The notes: generated from the letters alone by a model not told the origin. Shown: positions 27,236 to 36,811, counted from the first letter of the stretch. The stretch is DNA of 64,000 bases from an uncultured Clostridia bacterium (GCA_934155625.1 CAKPHD010000001.1:1-64000); one strand, 5' to 3'. Numbers and translations: made by a program.

Positions 27236-28178
27236 TGTTAGTTTTTTCTCCCTTTTCCACTTTTTCTATAATATATGGTGGTCTTTTTCTTGCTGCATCA
27301 AAAGTTCTCCATAAATACTCTCCAAGTATTCCAATTGATAACATTATAATTCCAAATCCCACTAACATAATTATAATAATCGATGCATATCCCTCTACAT
27401 CAATTATTCCTGTCATTTTTTTATAAATTATAATTAACAACCAAATTAGTGCTATAAAAAAGCTTAAAATTCCTACTGTAGTTATCATTTTTATAGGAAA
27501 ATATGAAAAACTTAATAGAGAATCATATACTAATTTAATTTTTTTAGATAATGTCCATCTTGATTTTCCTATTTCTCTTTTTTTTCTAACATACGGAACA
27601 GTTGATGTTTCAAAACCTGCCCATAAAATTTGACTCATTAATGAAGTATTGCTTTCTTGAATTTTTACTAGAAAATCTATAACCTGTCTGTCTATTAAAA
27701 ATGAATCAAATCCTCCTTTTGGCATATTATGTAATGCTAGTTTTCTCATTAAAAATGCATATAAATTTGAAAATGCTTTTTGCGTAACAGGCTCATCTCT
27801 ATCTGCTCGTACAGCTAAAACAACTTTACTTCCTTCAATATATTTTTTAATCATATCTAATATCATTTCTGATGGCTCTTGCAAATCAGCAGCTTTCCTT
27901 ACAGCGCAATCTCCAGTGCATTGAGACAATCCTGCCAAAATTGCAGAATGTTCTCCAAAATTTCTTGATAATCTTATTGTTTTTATATTAGAATCAATTT
28001 TTGCTAGCTCTTTCATTACTTTATACGAATTATCTTTTGATCCGTCATCAACAAATATTAATTCATATTCTATTCCTTCTGGTAATTTTGTAAGTACTTT
28101 TTCCTTTAAGTCAGCATATAATGGCAAAAGATTATCTTGATTATAATATACTGGAACTACTATTGAAATTTTTTTCAT
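27228..28178 (-). CDS. GT2 family glycosyltransferase (GtrB/ArnC/DPM1-like) with two C-terminal membrane helices
   Basis: 316 residues. The GT-A catalytic domain starts ISIVVPVYYNQDNL, with FVDDGSKDNS and the DLQEP motif of the polyprenyl-phosphate transferases, then GKSRWTLSKKIKL before two transmembrane helices (about 225-250 and 260-290). Relatives load a sugar from a nucleotide donor onto undecaprenyl phosphate at the cytoplasmic face. It is the first gene of the six-gene operon, consistent with supplying lipid-linked sugar to the flippase pair and the GT-C enzyme. Confidence 0.88.
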   Translation of the reverse strand: MKKISIVVPVYYNQDNLLPLYADLKEKVLTKLPEGIEYELIFVDDGSKDNSYKVMKELAKIDSNIKTIRLSRNFGEHSAILAGLSQCTGDCAVRKAADLQEPSEMILDMIKKYIEGSKVVLAVRADRDEPVTQKAFSNLYAFLMRKLALHNMPKGGFDSFLIDRQVIDFLVKIQESNTSLMSQILWAGFETSTVPYVRKKREIGKSRWTLSKKIKLVYDSLLSFSYFPIKMITTVGILSFFIALIWLLIIIYKKMTGIIDVEGYASIIIIMLVGFGIIMLSIGILGEYLWRTFDAARKRPPYIIEKVEKGEKTNNG

Positions 28179-28258
28179 ATTCTTATTTCATTTCCCTTCT
28201 TTTAATTTTACCACAATATATCAATTACAATATATCAATTTAATTAAATGCATTTTAC

Positions 28259-31090
28259 TTACGAAATAAAATGTTTCAAAAATTTTCCTGTATAACTTTT
28301 CTCGTTTTTACAAATTTGTTCAGGAGTTCCTACAGCAATAACCTCTCCACCAGCATCTCCACCTTCAGGGCCTAAATCTATAATATGGTCAGCTGTTTTT
28401 ATCAAGTCTAAATTGTGTTCAATAACTATAATAGAATTTCCTGTATCTACTAATCTTTGTAGGATGTCTACTAATCTGTGGACATCTGCAATGTGTAATC
28501 CTGTTGTAGGTTCATCTAAAATATATAAAGTCTTACCAGTAGCACGTTTTGACAATTCTGTTGCAAGCTTTACACGTTGTGCTTCTCCTCCTGATAATGT
28601 TGTTGATGGTTGTCCTAACTTGATATATCCAAGTCCTACATCATATAATGTTTGGATTTTGTTCTTAATTTTAGGAATATTTTCAAAGAATCCTAATGCC
28701 TCTTCTACTGTCATATCTAATACATCGGCAATATTTTTTCCTTTATATTTTACTTCTAGAGTTTCTCTATTATATCTCTTTCCTTTACATACTTCACAAG
28801 GTACATAAACATCTGGCAAGAAATGCATTTCAATTTTGTGAACACCATCACCATTACAACTTTCACATCTTCCGCCAGCTACATTAAAACTGAATCTACC
28901 TTTAGCATATCCACGCATTTTTGCTTCATTAGTTCCAGCAAATATGTCTCTTATTAAATCAAATGCTCCTGTATATGTTGCAGGATTTGAACGTGGTGTT
29001 CTTCCTATTGGTGATTGGTCTATGTTAATAATTTTATCTATATTGTTTAATCCTTTTATTTGTTTACATTTTCCTGGCTTTTCGCTTGCACCATTTAATT
29101 GTTGTGCAATATTTTTATATAAAACTTCATTTATTAATGTACTCTTTCCTGACCCTGATACACCTGTAACGCAAGTAAATACACCAAGTGGAAATTTCAC
29201 GCTTATATTTTTCAAGTTGTTTTCTGTTGCCCCAACAACTTCTATGCACTTTTTATTTCCTTTTCTTCTTTTTGATGGTACATGAATCTGCTTTCTACCA
29301 CTCAAATAGTCTCCTGTAATTGATCCTTTAACTTGCTTAATTTCTTCAGCAGTTCCTTGTGCCATAACATTTCCACCATGTACACCAGCACCTGGGCCGA
29401 TGTCTATAATTTGGTCAGCTGCATACATTGTATCTTCATCATGTTCTACAACTATTAGTGTATTTCCTAAATCTCTTAGCTTTTTTAATGTTGCAATTAA
29501 CTTGTCATTATCCCTTTGATGAAGCCCTATGCTTGGCTCGTCCAAAATATATAAAACTCCTGTTAAGCCTGAACCTATTTGAGTCGCCAAACGAATACGT
29601 TGAGCTTCCCCTCCTGATAGTGTTCCGGCACTTCTTGATAATGTTAGATATTCTAGACCAACATCAATTAAGAATTGAAGTCTTGCATCAACTTCTTTTA
29701 AAATCATTTCTGCAATCATTTTTTGAGAATCTGTCAACTCTAGATTTCTCAAAAATTCTTGAATTTGTCTAATTGACATGTCTGTCAATTCATTAATATT
29801 TTTACCTCCAATTTTGATGCACAAAATCTCTTTTTTCAATCTTGCTCCATTACATTCATCACAATGCATATTGCTCATATACATTTCATAAAAATCTCTC
29901 ATTCCTTGAGATTTTGTTTCATTATGACGTCTTTCAAGTGTAGGAATTACCCCTTCAAATGGTGCTGTGAACTTACGAACTCCTGCATATGATGAATATT
30001 CAAAGTCGATTTCTTCATCACCTGTTCCATAAAGTATTTTATTAAGAAAGTCTCTTGGCAAATCCTTTATTTTCTTATTTTTGATATTGACTCCATAATG
30101 TGCTCCTATGCTTTCGAAGTACATTCTAGCCATTGTGTCGCCCTTTTTCATTGTGCTTGAACCAAAAGCTTTTACGCCATCATATAAAGTTTTGTTTTTA
30201 TCTGGAATGATTAAGTCTTCATCCATTTTCATTAAATATCCTATACCTGAGCACTTTGGACAAGCTCCATATGGATTGTTAAACGAAAACATTCTTGGTG
30301 TTAACTCTGGAAAACTGAAACCACAATCAGGACATGCATAATTACAACTGTATAGAATTGTCTTGTCTCCTACAACATCTATCAACACTAGATTATCTGC
30401 ATGTTTTAATGCAACTTCAATTGATTCTGTAAGTCTTGCTGTAATTTCTGGTTTTATAACCAATCTATCAACAACAATCTCTATTTCGTGTTTTTTCTTT
30501 TTGTCTAATTTGACGTCTTCCATATCTGTTAAATCATAGATTTCTCTATCAACTCTAACTCTTGCAAAACCATCTTTTTGCAAATCTTCAAATAGTTTTG
30601 TATACTCCCCTTTTCTGCTACGAACTACTGGCGCTAGAATTTGAATTCTAGTACCTTCTTTTAATTTCATAACATTGTCTACAATTTGGTCGATTGACTG
30701 TTTTTCAATCTTTTTGCCACAGTTAGGACAATATGGCACTCCTACTCTTGCATATAAAAGACGAATGTAATCATAAATTTCTGTAACTGTTCCTACTGTA
30801 GAACGTGGATTTTTTGATGTTGTTTTTTGATCTATTGATATTGCTGGCGAAAGCCCTTCTATTGATTCTACATCTGGTTTTTCCATTAGGCCAAGAAATT
30901 GTCGTGCATATGAAGATAAACTTTCTACATATCTTCTTTGCCCTTCTGCGTATAATGTATCAAACGCCAAAGAAGACTTTCCTGATCCTGAAAGTCCTGT
31001 TATGACAACCAATTTATCTCTTGGTATTTCTAGATTTATGTTTTTTAAGTTGTGTTCTTTTGCTCCTTTTATAATTATTTTGTCATTCAT
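28259..31090 (-). CDS. uvrA: Excinuclease ABC subunit A
   Basis: 943 residues. It has two ABC ATPase modules (Walker [10 protein letters not shown] and GVSGSGKST; signatures [12 protein letters not shown] and [12 protein letters not shown]) and zinc sites ([17 protein letters not shown] with CPKCSGIG, and CESCNGDG with CEVCKGKR). UvrA recognises bulky DNA lesions and loads UvrB. uvrB is not in the window. It lies between the glycan operon and the second FGE-type surface gene. Confidence 0.97.
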   Translation of the reverse strand: MNDKIIIKGAKEHNLKNINLEIPRDKLVVITGLSGSGKSSLAFDTLYAEGQRRYVESLSSYARQFLGLMEKPDVESIEGLSPAISIDQKTTSKNPRSTVGTVTEIYDYIRLLYARVGVPYCPNCGKKIEKQSIDQIVDNVMKLKEGTRIQILAPVVRSRKGEYTKLFEDLQKDGFARVRVDREIYDLTDMEDVKLDKKKKHEIEIVVDRLVIKPEITARLTESIEVALKHADNLVLIDVVGDKTILYSCNYACPDCGFSFPELTPRMFSFNNPYGACPKCSGIGYLMKMDEDLIIPDKNKTLYDGVKAFGSSTMKKGDTMARMYFESIGAHYGVNIKNKKIKDLPRDFLNKILYGTGDEEIDFEYSSYAGVRKFTAPFEGVIPTLERRHNETKSQGMRDFYEMYMSNMHCDECNGARLKKEILCIKIGGKNINELTDMSIRQIQEFLRNLELTDSQKMIAEMILKEVDARLQFLIDVGLEYLTLSRSAGTLSGGEAQRIRLATQIGSGLTGVLYILDEPSIGLHQRDNDKLIATLKKLRDLGNTLIVVEHDEDTMYAADQIIDIGPGAGVHGGNVMAQGTAEEIKQVKGSITGDYLSGRKQIHVPSKRRKGNKKCIEVVGATENNLKNISVKFPLGVFTCVTGVSGSGKSTLINEVLYKNIAQQLNGASEKPGKCKQIKGLNNIDKIINIDQSPIGRTPRSNPATYTGAFDLIRDIFAGTNEAKMRGYAKGRFSFNVAGGRCESCNGDGVHKIEMHFLPDVYVPCEVCKGKRYNRETLEVKYKGKNIADVLDMTVEEALGFFENIPKIKNKIQTLYDVGLGYIKLGQPSTTLSGGEAQRVKLATELSKRATGKTLYILDEPTTGLHIADVHRLVDILQRLVDTGNSIIVIEHNLDLIKTADHIIDLGPEGGDAGGEVIAVGTPEQICKNEKSYTGKFLKHFIS

Positions 31091-31217
31091 AATTAATTTT
31101 GTTCCCCCTTAAGCATAAACTTTAAATGTAGTTATGAAAATTGTAACTAGTCCGGTGATTTTTAATTCTTTGTTTGAGCTCCTTTTAGTTTATCGCTATA
31201 CAGGACTCAGGGCTACC

Positions 31218-31335
31218 TTAATAAAGTGAAACCCTGAAACCGACGTAAGCTCCGCAATAGTCCGTACCTCCGTCGTAACGGTAGACTACTGAAAACGTGC
31301 TGCCATAGAGAGCGTAATCGCCACCTCGACTAACA
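31218..31335 (-). other. Candidate DGR variable region at the 3' end of the FGE-type gene
   Basis: The last ~35 codons are strikingly GC-rich (about half end in G or C: GGC, TAC, CTC, AGC, ACG, GTC, GAC, TTC), while the rest of the gene is A/T-ending. They encode RGGDYALYGSTFSVVYRYDG and then the typical C-type-lectin terminus YVGFRVSLY. Around the stop codon, TCAGGG and CCCTGA can form a stem. This is the layout of a diversity-generating-retroelement variable repeat; no template repeat or reverse transcriptase lies in the window. Confidence 0.55.
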
Positions 31336-32858
31336 CAAGGACTGTTTGAATAAGAAGTATATTCAAGTGTCCATTCATCTACATTTCCTGCTATATCATA
31401 TATTTCTTTTTTATTAAATGTTTCACTTGCTCCTGTTGATAATAATATCCTTGAATCTGAAGCTTTTGTTCCATATGCTCCATTTGTCCATCCTGAGCCA
31501 TTTGGTGCATATTTAGAATTTGCATTTGTTATATTCCATAAATTATTACTGTAATTTCCCCAATTTGTACTATTCGTCTTTAAATCTGCCTGTGCTGTTC
31601 CTTTTGTCTCTAAATATTTCAATACTAAATCCCATTGCACTCCAAACATTAAACTACTTGTATAATTTCCAGATTCCATATTACTTGCTAATGTTTGGGC
31701 TTGACTACATGTTACATTATTATATGGATATGCATTTTGCTTTATTACTGGTATTTCTGTTGGTTTTGTTGATGATGAACCAGATGTTTTTGGTGAATTT
31801 TCTATTCCTGTTTCATATTTTCCTACATAAAATCCTCCATTTTGATATACACTTTTTAACATCTTTTGTTTTAGCTCTGTATATTGTGTACTTGTTAATC
31901 CTGTTGTTGCATCTGAATAATATTCATCTTTGTATCCTGATTCTCTATAATCATTTGTATATGTGTGTAAATCTGTTTCTATTTTTGTATATTCATCAGC
32001 ATTAAATGTTGTTATGTTTAGTCCTGCTGTTGGATATACTTCTGCTGTTTTTGGCACTTCTACCCACACATATTGATTTCCTTTACTATCTTGTATTGTT
32101 AATCCATTTTCTAATGTTGTTCCTTCTACTTGTGTAAAACCTGTTGGTAAATATGTTCCTCCTGTTGTTACATTATTCCCTTTAATCTCTTCATTTGCCT
32201 GATAAGAATCAATACTTAAAGTTATACTCATTGCAGAAGTAGCATCTGGATTATCCATAAAATACTTGCCTACAATATATCCCCATTTCGAATCTAGCTC
32301 ATCATTATCACCCGGCCAGTTAGCAGTCACCTTTAGGTATGCTCTATCTTTAGCAGCAACCTGTAAAGAATGTTCTATCTTCAAAGTAAATGGAAACTTT
32401 GTTAAATCATTTATTATTTCTCCTTTAGCTATTTGCTCACCTGTTTCCTTATTCGTTTCAGTTGTAGGTTCAGATATATTTATATAATTTTCGGTCGATG
32501 GCTGTTTACCATCATGCACTACTTCATATGACACTCCCGCAATCGTTATTGCTTGAATACTATAACTTAAATCAACTAATGCTTCACCATTATTTAAAAT
32601 ATCAACAGTTACAGTTTGCTCTTGCATCTGTGGATACAATGTTGGAAATTCAATTCCTATTGGATTTTCCTTTTTTTCATCCCCAATATAATATTCCATG
32701 TCCCATGCAGCAACATGCATATTTAAATGTGAATTTAAAACTTTGGTATATGCAAACCACGCAAATGTCGTCATTATAAACGCAAAAATGATTATTATAT
32801 ATTTTCGGGTTGTGTTCTTTTTATTAGCTTTTCTATACTTACGTAATAAATTTTTCAC
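31218..32858 (-). CDS. Secreted surface protein with C-terminal FGE-sulfatase-like (C-type lectin fold) domain
   Basis: 546 residues from a GTG start. The N-terminus has one hydrophobic segment (about 19-35) ending TFAWFAYTK, and the sequence after it (AAWDMEYYIGDE, LYPQMQEQTVTVDI) resembles the small fibre-like protein at 45045-45743 (PWDVTYYVEDK, ELYPGM). The C-terminal ~320 residues are a close paralogue of the FGE domain at 1477-3003 (TYLPTGFTQVEGTTLENGLT, VWVEVPK, IAGNVDEWTLEY). The last ~35 codons are GC-rich and look like a diversified region. Probable role: a cell-surface binding protein whose ligand-contact face is variable. It has its own promoter and no cotranscribed partner. Confidence 0.82.
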   Translation of the reverse strand: MKNLLRKYRKANKKNTTRKYIIIIFAFIMTTFAWFAYTKVLNSHLNMHVAAWDMEYYIGDEKKENPIGIEFPTLYPQMQEQTVTVDILNNGEALVDLSYSIQAITIAGVSYEVVHDGKQPSTENYINISEPTTETNKETGEQIAKGEIINDLTKFPFTLKIEHSLQVAAKDRAYLKVTANWPGDNDELDSKWGYIVGKYFMDNPDATSAMSITLSIDSYQANEEIKGNNVTTGGTYLPTGFTQVEGTTLENGLTIQDSKGNQYVWVEVPKTAEVYPTAGLNITTFNADEYTKIETDLHTYTNDYRESGYKDEYYSDATTGLTSTQYTELKQKMLKSVYQNGGFYVGKYETGIENSPKTSGSSSTKPTEIPVIKQNAYPYNNVTCSQAQTLASNMESGNYTSSLMFGVQWDLVLKYLETKGTAQADLKTNSTNWGNYSNNLWNITNANSKYAPNGSGWTNGAYGTKASDSRILLSTGASETFNKKEIYDIAGNVDEWTLEYTSYSNSPCVSRGGDYALYGSTFSVVYRYDGGTDYCGAYVGFRVSLY

Positions 32859-32945
32859 AATTTATTTTCTGCCCCCTTCATTTGTTACTTTAGCCATTTT
32901 TCATTTGTTTATCTTTTTTGTTTTATTGCAAATTTCTACATTTAT

Positions 32946-32974
32946 ATTTTACACTAATTTAATAATTAGCGCAA
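32946..32974 (-). promoter_or_regulatory. Promoter of the second FGE-type gene
   Basis: Minus strand TTGCGC (32974-32969), a 17-nt spacer and TAAAAT (32951-32946). Confidence 0.55.
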
Positions 32975-32990
32975 TATTAAATTTAAAAGA

Positions 32991-33020
32991 TTTGCAAATT
33001 GTCGAATTTTATAGTATAAT
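32991..33020 (+). promoter_or_regulatory. Promoter of the 93-aa gene
   Basis: TTTGCA (32991-32996), an 18-nt spacer and TATAAT (33015-33020), followed by TAAGGAGG and the ATG at 33055. Confidence 0.6.
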
Positions 33021-33054
33021 TTAAGTATAAAAACATTTTAAGGAGGTCTTTTTT

Positions 33055-33336
33055 ATGGAGACAACAACAAAACACCCACTAGACTACTCAGTAGTAGATT
33101 TAACCTCGACCGTACTTGTAACTCGGTCTAAGAGAGGCTTTGAGGTACAGCATTTAGAATCTGGAAAAGCTGAATATATCAGTTCCACAAAATTAGAAGG
33201 TTCTTGTTTCAAGTACCCTACCGATTTTATACGAGCATTTTCGAAATGTTTTCCAGAAGCCAAAAATATCATGTTGTCAACATCAGCAAATGACTATATG
33301 ATAGAGCTACTGACATTCAATAGAATTGACAGCTAG
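33055..33336 (+). CDS. Hypothetical protein, 93 aa
   Basis: The gene has a promoter, a TAAGGAGG ribosome binding site and a strong terminator of its own, so it is real and monocistronic. The product is soluble, starts METTTKHPLDYSVVDLTSTV, and contains LVTRSKRGFEVQHLESG and YPTDFIRAFSKCFPEAKNIM. No signal peptide, membrane segment or known motif is visible and I do not recognise the family. Its codons (ACC, CGG, GAG) are slightly less A/T-ending than those of its neighbours. Confidence 0.7.
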   Translation: METTTKHPLDYSVVDLTSTVLVTRSKRGFEVQHLESGKAEYISSTKLEGSCFKYPTDFIRAFSKCFPEAKNIMLSTSANDYMIELLTFNRIDS

Positions 33337-33365
33337 CTAAAAAACAACAAAAAAGAATTCCTTTT

Positions 33366-33397
33366 ACTCAGGAGCTTGCCTAGCTCCTGAGTATTTT
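33366..33397 (+). terminator. Terminator of the 93-aa gene
   Basis: ACTCAGGAGCT pairs with AGCTCCTGAGT around a 5-nt loop, followed by ATTTTT. Confidence 0.9.
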
Positions 33398-33404
33398 TAT
33401 ATTT

Positions 33405-33435
33405 GGTACTTTTAAGAACCGGTCCCAACGGTACC
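33405..33435. repeat. GGTACC/ACCGGT repeat D (single unit)
   Basis: One 31-bp unit between the 93-aa gene terminator and the bofA stop, reading GGTAC...AAGAACCGGTCCCAACGGTACC. Confidence 0.9.
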
Positions 33436-33445
33436 AATCTTATCC

Positions 33446-33710
33446 TTATCCTCCCAACAGCAATTTAACAATAATAAGAAATATAGCACCAGGAACACCT
33501 AATATACCGTACTAAAATAGCAGTAAAAAAGTTCAATCCTATATGAAATCCCCATATCCCTCCAATCAAATTAATAATGTAAATTAATACTCCACCTAAA
33601 ATAGAATTAAAAACTAATTTTAAAATTTTTTTAATAGGAATTATAAAAATCTTCCCTATAACAAATAAAATACATATACAAGATATTATTATAAGAACAT
33701 TTATATTCAT
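33446..33710 (-). pseudogene. bofA: BofA-family protein with a one-base frameshift
   Basis: From ATG 33710 the frame reads two hydrophobic segments and IGGIWGFHIGLNFFTAILV, characteristic of BofA, the membrane inhibitor of SpoIVFB that controls pro-sigma-K processing during sporulation. Just after ILV an extra C (in GTACGGTA) shifts the frame. The adjacent frame continues as GILGVPGAIFLIIVKLLLGG and stops at 33446, exactly the expected BofA ending, whereas the uncorrected frame stops at 33465. The YaaL-family gene upstream matches the conserved yaaL-bofA order of Bacilli and Clostridia. The frameshift is either a real lesion or an assembly error. Confidence 0.75.
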
Positions 33711-33731
33711 AGTCTTTTCACCTCAAACAAT

Positions 33732-33762
33732 AAAAATAGTAGTAATAATTACTACTATTTTT
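33732..33762. terminator. Terminator hairpin between yaaL and bofA
   Basis: AAAAATAGTAGTAAT pairs with ATTACTACTATTTTT as an almost perfect palindrome with T runs on both strands. Confidence 0.75.
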
Positions 33763-33787
33763 ATGTTCAAAACAGGACAAATATTCT

Positions 33788-34075
33788 CTATCCCGCAATA
33801 TTCTTTTTATTATATAATCTTGCCTTCAATTCGTCTACCCTGCTCAATTCTATTCCTTTTGTTTTGGCAATCTTTATTAAATAATCTAATTTAGCTTGAT
33901 GTGCCTTTATTTGATAAATATAATAATCTATTAGCGAATCTTCTGCATATTCAAAGTTGCATCTGGCAACTTCTAATACTTTCTTCGTCTCAATAATTGT
34001 TTGTATAATTTCTTGTTCTAATTCTTCTTCACTTCTTACTTTTAACATTTTTTCTATCAAATACTCTTCTTGCAC
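33788..34075 (-). CDS. yaaL: DUF2508/YaaL-family protein
   Basis: 95 residues, all helical and charged. The C-terminal half has the YaaL pattern: a helix with an early EDSLIDYYIYQIKAHQAKLD, then LIKIAKTKGI. The function is unknown. In Bacillus the order is recR-yaaL-bofA; here bofA follows, but recR is missing and a repeat array and a cation exchanger lie upstream instead. The neighbourhood supports the assignment more than the short sequence does. Confidence 0.75.
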   Translation of the reverse strand: MQEEYLIEKMLKVRSEEELEQEIIQTIIETKKVLEVARCNFEYAEDSLIDYYIYQIKAHQAKLDYLIKIAKTKGIELSRVDELKARLYNKKNIAG

Positions 34076-34159
34076 TTTGCACTATACCTCCAAATTATAG
34101 ATTTTGTATTATTATAATTATTATATGCATGTTTTTTCTAAAATATGCATTTTTTGTAA

Positions 34160-34311
34160 GGTACCGTTGGGACCGGTTCTTAAAAGTAACAAAAAAGTAC
34201 CGCAGAGAACCGGTCCCAAAAGTAACAAAAAAAGGTACCGCAGAGAACCGGTCCCAAAAGTAACAAAAAGTACCGCAGAGAACCGGTCCCAAAAGTAACA
34301 AAAAAAGTACC
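34160..34311. repeat. GGTACC/ACCGGT repeat array E (four units, mixed orientation)
   Basis: The first unit reads TTGGGACCGGTTCTTA; the next three read GAGAACCGGTCCCAA with AAGTAACAAAAA linkers. The array ends 2 nt from the exchanger stop codon. Confidence 0.93.
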
Positions 34312-34312
34312 A

Positions 34313-35230
34313 CTATGATATACTTGTAAATAAAACTATTCCTATAGACTGAATAATAAACAAATTCATCATATTAGACATAAGCAAATTATTAGTAGCT
34401 TCGATAACACCAATCATATCATTATTAGAATTTTTATGATGGCGCTGAGCCTCAAAAAATGTTATCAGTTCTGGGATGCTTGTAACAAATCCAAGTACTA
34501 TTCCAATAATTACTTCTGGTACATTAAATCTTCTACACAAAACATCTAATGTATTTCCTAATAAATCTCCTATTACAAATAAAAGTATTCCTGTTACCAA
34601 CAAAATCATAATGTCTCTCACAAGCTTTAACCTTTTATTTGAATTCACCTTTTGTTCCATATGCTTCGCAGACTTAGTCTTTCGCTTGTTTCCTCTTTTT
34701 CCAGCGTCACTGTTCACTTCTACATTTTCTTCATTTTTGTTTTCAATTGCAACTTCATCTTCGTTCAAATACAATGCATGAGCATTATTGTTGATTTTCT
34801 TGCACCCTAAATAAAGTATAATTAATAACGGAACCATTGCTAATTGAAACTCACTTTCTACTGCACTAAACATTAATGGTAAAAGAATAGTTATAACAAC
34901 TAAAATTATATCAACCCTAATAGCCTGATTTTTCAACGCTTTTTGATTTTTATTTAGTGCAATTGCTCCTGCATATTGAATTAGATTTATTACATTTGAA
35001 CTTAATACATTATAAATGCTTGCTCCTAGCAATCCTTTCATGCTGGCAGCTCCTATTGTTAGTAATTCCGGAACTGATGTTGCTATTCCTGCAATATCTC
35101 CTACTGTTTTAGGTTTTAAATTCAAATTTTCTGCTAAACTTCTTAATGCTCTGACCAATATATATTTAGATATCAACACTATCAATCCTGAATAAACTAC
35201 AAATTGAACTATTTCCAATAATAATTCCAT
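34313..35230 (-). CDS. Sodium/calcium exchanger (CaCA) family membrane protein
   Basis: 305 residues with about ten helices in two inverted halves. Each half has the alpha-repeat signature: GIATSVPELLTIGAASMKG near the N-terminus and VTSIPELITFFEAQRH near the C-terminus. A charged cytoplasmic loop (about 150-195, Lys/Asn/Glu rich) separates the halves. The family (YrbG-like) exchanges Ca2+ or other cations for Na+ or H+. It is about 60 residues shorter than many members. The gene stands alone between yaaL and divergent serS. Confidence 0.82.
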   Translation of the reverse strand: MELLLEIVQFVVYSGLIVLISKYILVRALRSLAENLNLKPKTVGDIAGIATSVPELLTIGAASMKGLLGASIYNVLSSNVINLIQYAGAIALNKNQKALKNQAIRVDIILVVITILLPLMFSAVESEFQLAMVPLLIILYLGCKKINNNAHALYLNEDEVAIENKNEENVEVNSDAGKRGNKRKTKSAKHMEQKVNSNKRLKLVRDIMILLVTGILLFVIGDLLGNTLDVLCRRFNVPEVIIGIVLGFVTSIPELITFFEAQRHHKNSNNDMIGVIEATNNLLMSNMMNLFIIQSIGIVLFTSIS

Positions 35231-35396
35231 AATTTATCACCACTCCTCAAATTTTCACTTAGTTAGAATTCATAGCTTATAATAAATACATAAATACTTT
35301 TATAAATTAATAATATATTGTATAAAATCCATATAATACTGTGATATGAATTGTAACTTCTCTTAAAGCTATTATTTACAAATTATGTGATTTTTA

Positions 35397-35425
35397 TTGA
35401 TATTTATTGATTTTTGTTATATAAT
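35397..35425 (+). promoter_or_regulatory. Promoter of serS
   Basis: TTGATA (35397-35402), a 17-nt spacer and TATAAT (35420-35425), about 40 nt before the start codon. The leader is too short for a T-box. Confidence 0.8.
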
Positions 35426-35465
35426 AACAACATTAATATACACTTTTAGGAAGGAATTGAGAAAT

Positions 35466-36755
35466 ATGATAGATATTAAATTAATTAGAGAAAATCCAGA
35501 ATTGGTAAAAGAAAATATTAGAAAAAAATTTCAAGATCAAAAATTAGTTCTTGTTGATGAAGTTTTAGAATTAGACACAAAAAATAGAGAAGCAAAACTA
35601 AATGGAGACAATCTTAGATCTGACAGAAAAAAGACTAGTGAACAAATAGGACAGCTTATGAAAGCTGGTCAAAAAGATGAGGCTGAAAAATTAAAACAAG
35701 AAGTTCAAAAAATAAATTCAGCACTTGAAGAAAATGAAGCACTTGAAGAAAAATATTCAAACGAAATTAAAGAAAGAATGATGAAAATTCCAAATATAAT
35801 GGATGCAAGTGTTCCAATTGGAAAAGATGACAGTGAAAATGTAGAAGTTCAAAAATTTGGAGAACCAACAAAACCAGATTATGAAATTCCTTATCATGCA
35901 GATATATTAGATACATTTAACGGTCTAGACAAAGACAGTGCTGGAAGAACTAGTGGAATGGGCTTCTATTATTTAGTTGGCGATATTGCAAGATTACACG
36001 AAGCAATGCTTGCTTATGCTAGAGATTATATGATAAATAATGGATTCACATATTGCATTCCTCCATTCATGATTCGTTCAGACGTTGTTACAGGTGTAAT
36101 GAGCTTTGAAGAAATGGATGCAATGATGTATAAAATTGAAAATGAAGATTTATACTTAATCGGTACATCTGAACACTCAATGATAGGAAGATTCAAAGAT
36201 CAAATTATCAAAAAATCTGATTTACCAATAACAATGACATCATATTCTCCTTGTTTTAGAAAAGAAATTGGTTCTCATGGATTAGAAGAAAGAGGCTTAT
36301 ACCGTGTACATCAATTTGAAAAACAAGAAATGATAGTTCTTTGTGAACCAGAAGATTCTATGAATTGGTATAATAAAATGTGGAAATTAAGTGTTGACTT
36401 ATTTAGAAATTTCAATGTTCCTGTAAGACAACTTGACTGTTGCTCTGGAGATTTAGCAGATTTAAAAGTTAAATCATGTGATATAGAAGCTTGGAGCCCA
36501 CGTCAACAAAAATATTTTGAAGTTTGCAGTTGTTCTACTTTAGGAGATGCTCAAGCTAGACGTTTAGGAATTCGTGCTAAAGGTGAAAAAGGAAATTATT
36601 ATGTCCATACTTTAAATAATACTGTTGTTGCTACACCTAGAGGCTTAATTGCAGTTATTGAAAATAACTATAATGAAGATGGAACTATCACTGTTCCAGA
36701 AGTTTTAAGACCTTATATGGGTGGAACAGCTAAATTAGTACCTGTAAAAAAATAA
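35466..36755 (+). CDS. serS: Serine--tRNA ligase
   Basis: 429 residues from the ATG at 35466, preceded by AGGAAGGAATTG; the open frame extends upstream, but this start matches the family (MIDIKLIRENPELVKENIRK). The N-terminal antiparallel coiled coil that clasps the tRNA-Ser long arm spans about 30-105. Class II core motif 2 is visible (CFRKEIGSHG, RGLYRVHQFEKQE), as is the C-terminal motif 3 region near GLIAVIEN. It charges tRNA-Ser with serine. engB follows with one repeat unit between. Confidence 0.97.
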   Translation: MIDIKLIRENPELVKENIRKKFQDQKLVLVDEVLELDTKNREAKLNGDNLRSDRKKTSEQIGQLMKAGQKDEAEKLKQEVQKINSALEENEALEEKYSNEIKERMMKIPNIMDASVPIGKDDSENVEVQKFGEPTKPDYEIPYHADILDTFNGLDKDSAGRTSGMGFYYLVGDIARLHEAMLAYARDYMINNGFTYCIPPFMIRSDVVTGVMSFEEMDAMMYKIENEDLYLIGTSEHSMIGRFKDQIIKKSDLPITMTSYSPCFRKEIGSHGLEERGLYRVHQFEKQEMIVLCEPEDSMNWYNKMWKLSVDLFRNFNVPVRQLDCCSGDLADLKVKSCDIEAWSPRQQKYFEVCSCSTLGDAQARRLGIRAKGEKGNYYVHTLNNTVVATPRGLIAVIENNYNEDGTITVPEVLRPYMGGTAKLVPVKK

Positions 36756-36756
36756 T

Positions 36757-36787
36757 GGTACTTTTGGGACCGGTTCTTATCGGTACC
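36757..36787. repeat. GGTACC/ACCGGT repeat F (single unit between serS and engB)
   Basis: GGTACTTTTGGGACCGGTTC, then TTATCGGTACC, directly after the serS stop. Confidence 0.93.
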
Positions 36788-36811
36788 TTAAATTAGAAAG
36801 GATTTATAATT

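Noticed and set aside
35231..35465. T-box riboswitch upstream of serS
   Set aside because: The consensus promoter leaves a leader of only about 35 nt, too short for a T-box, and no T-box core sequence was found.
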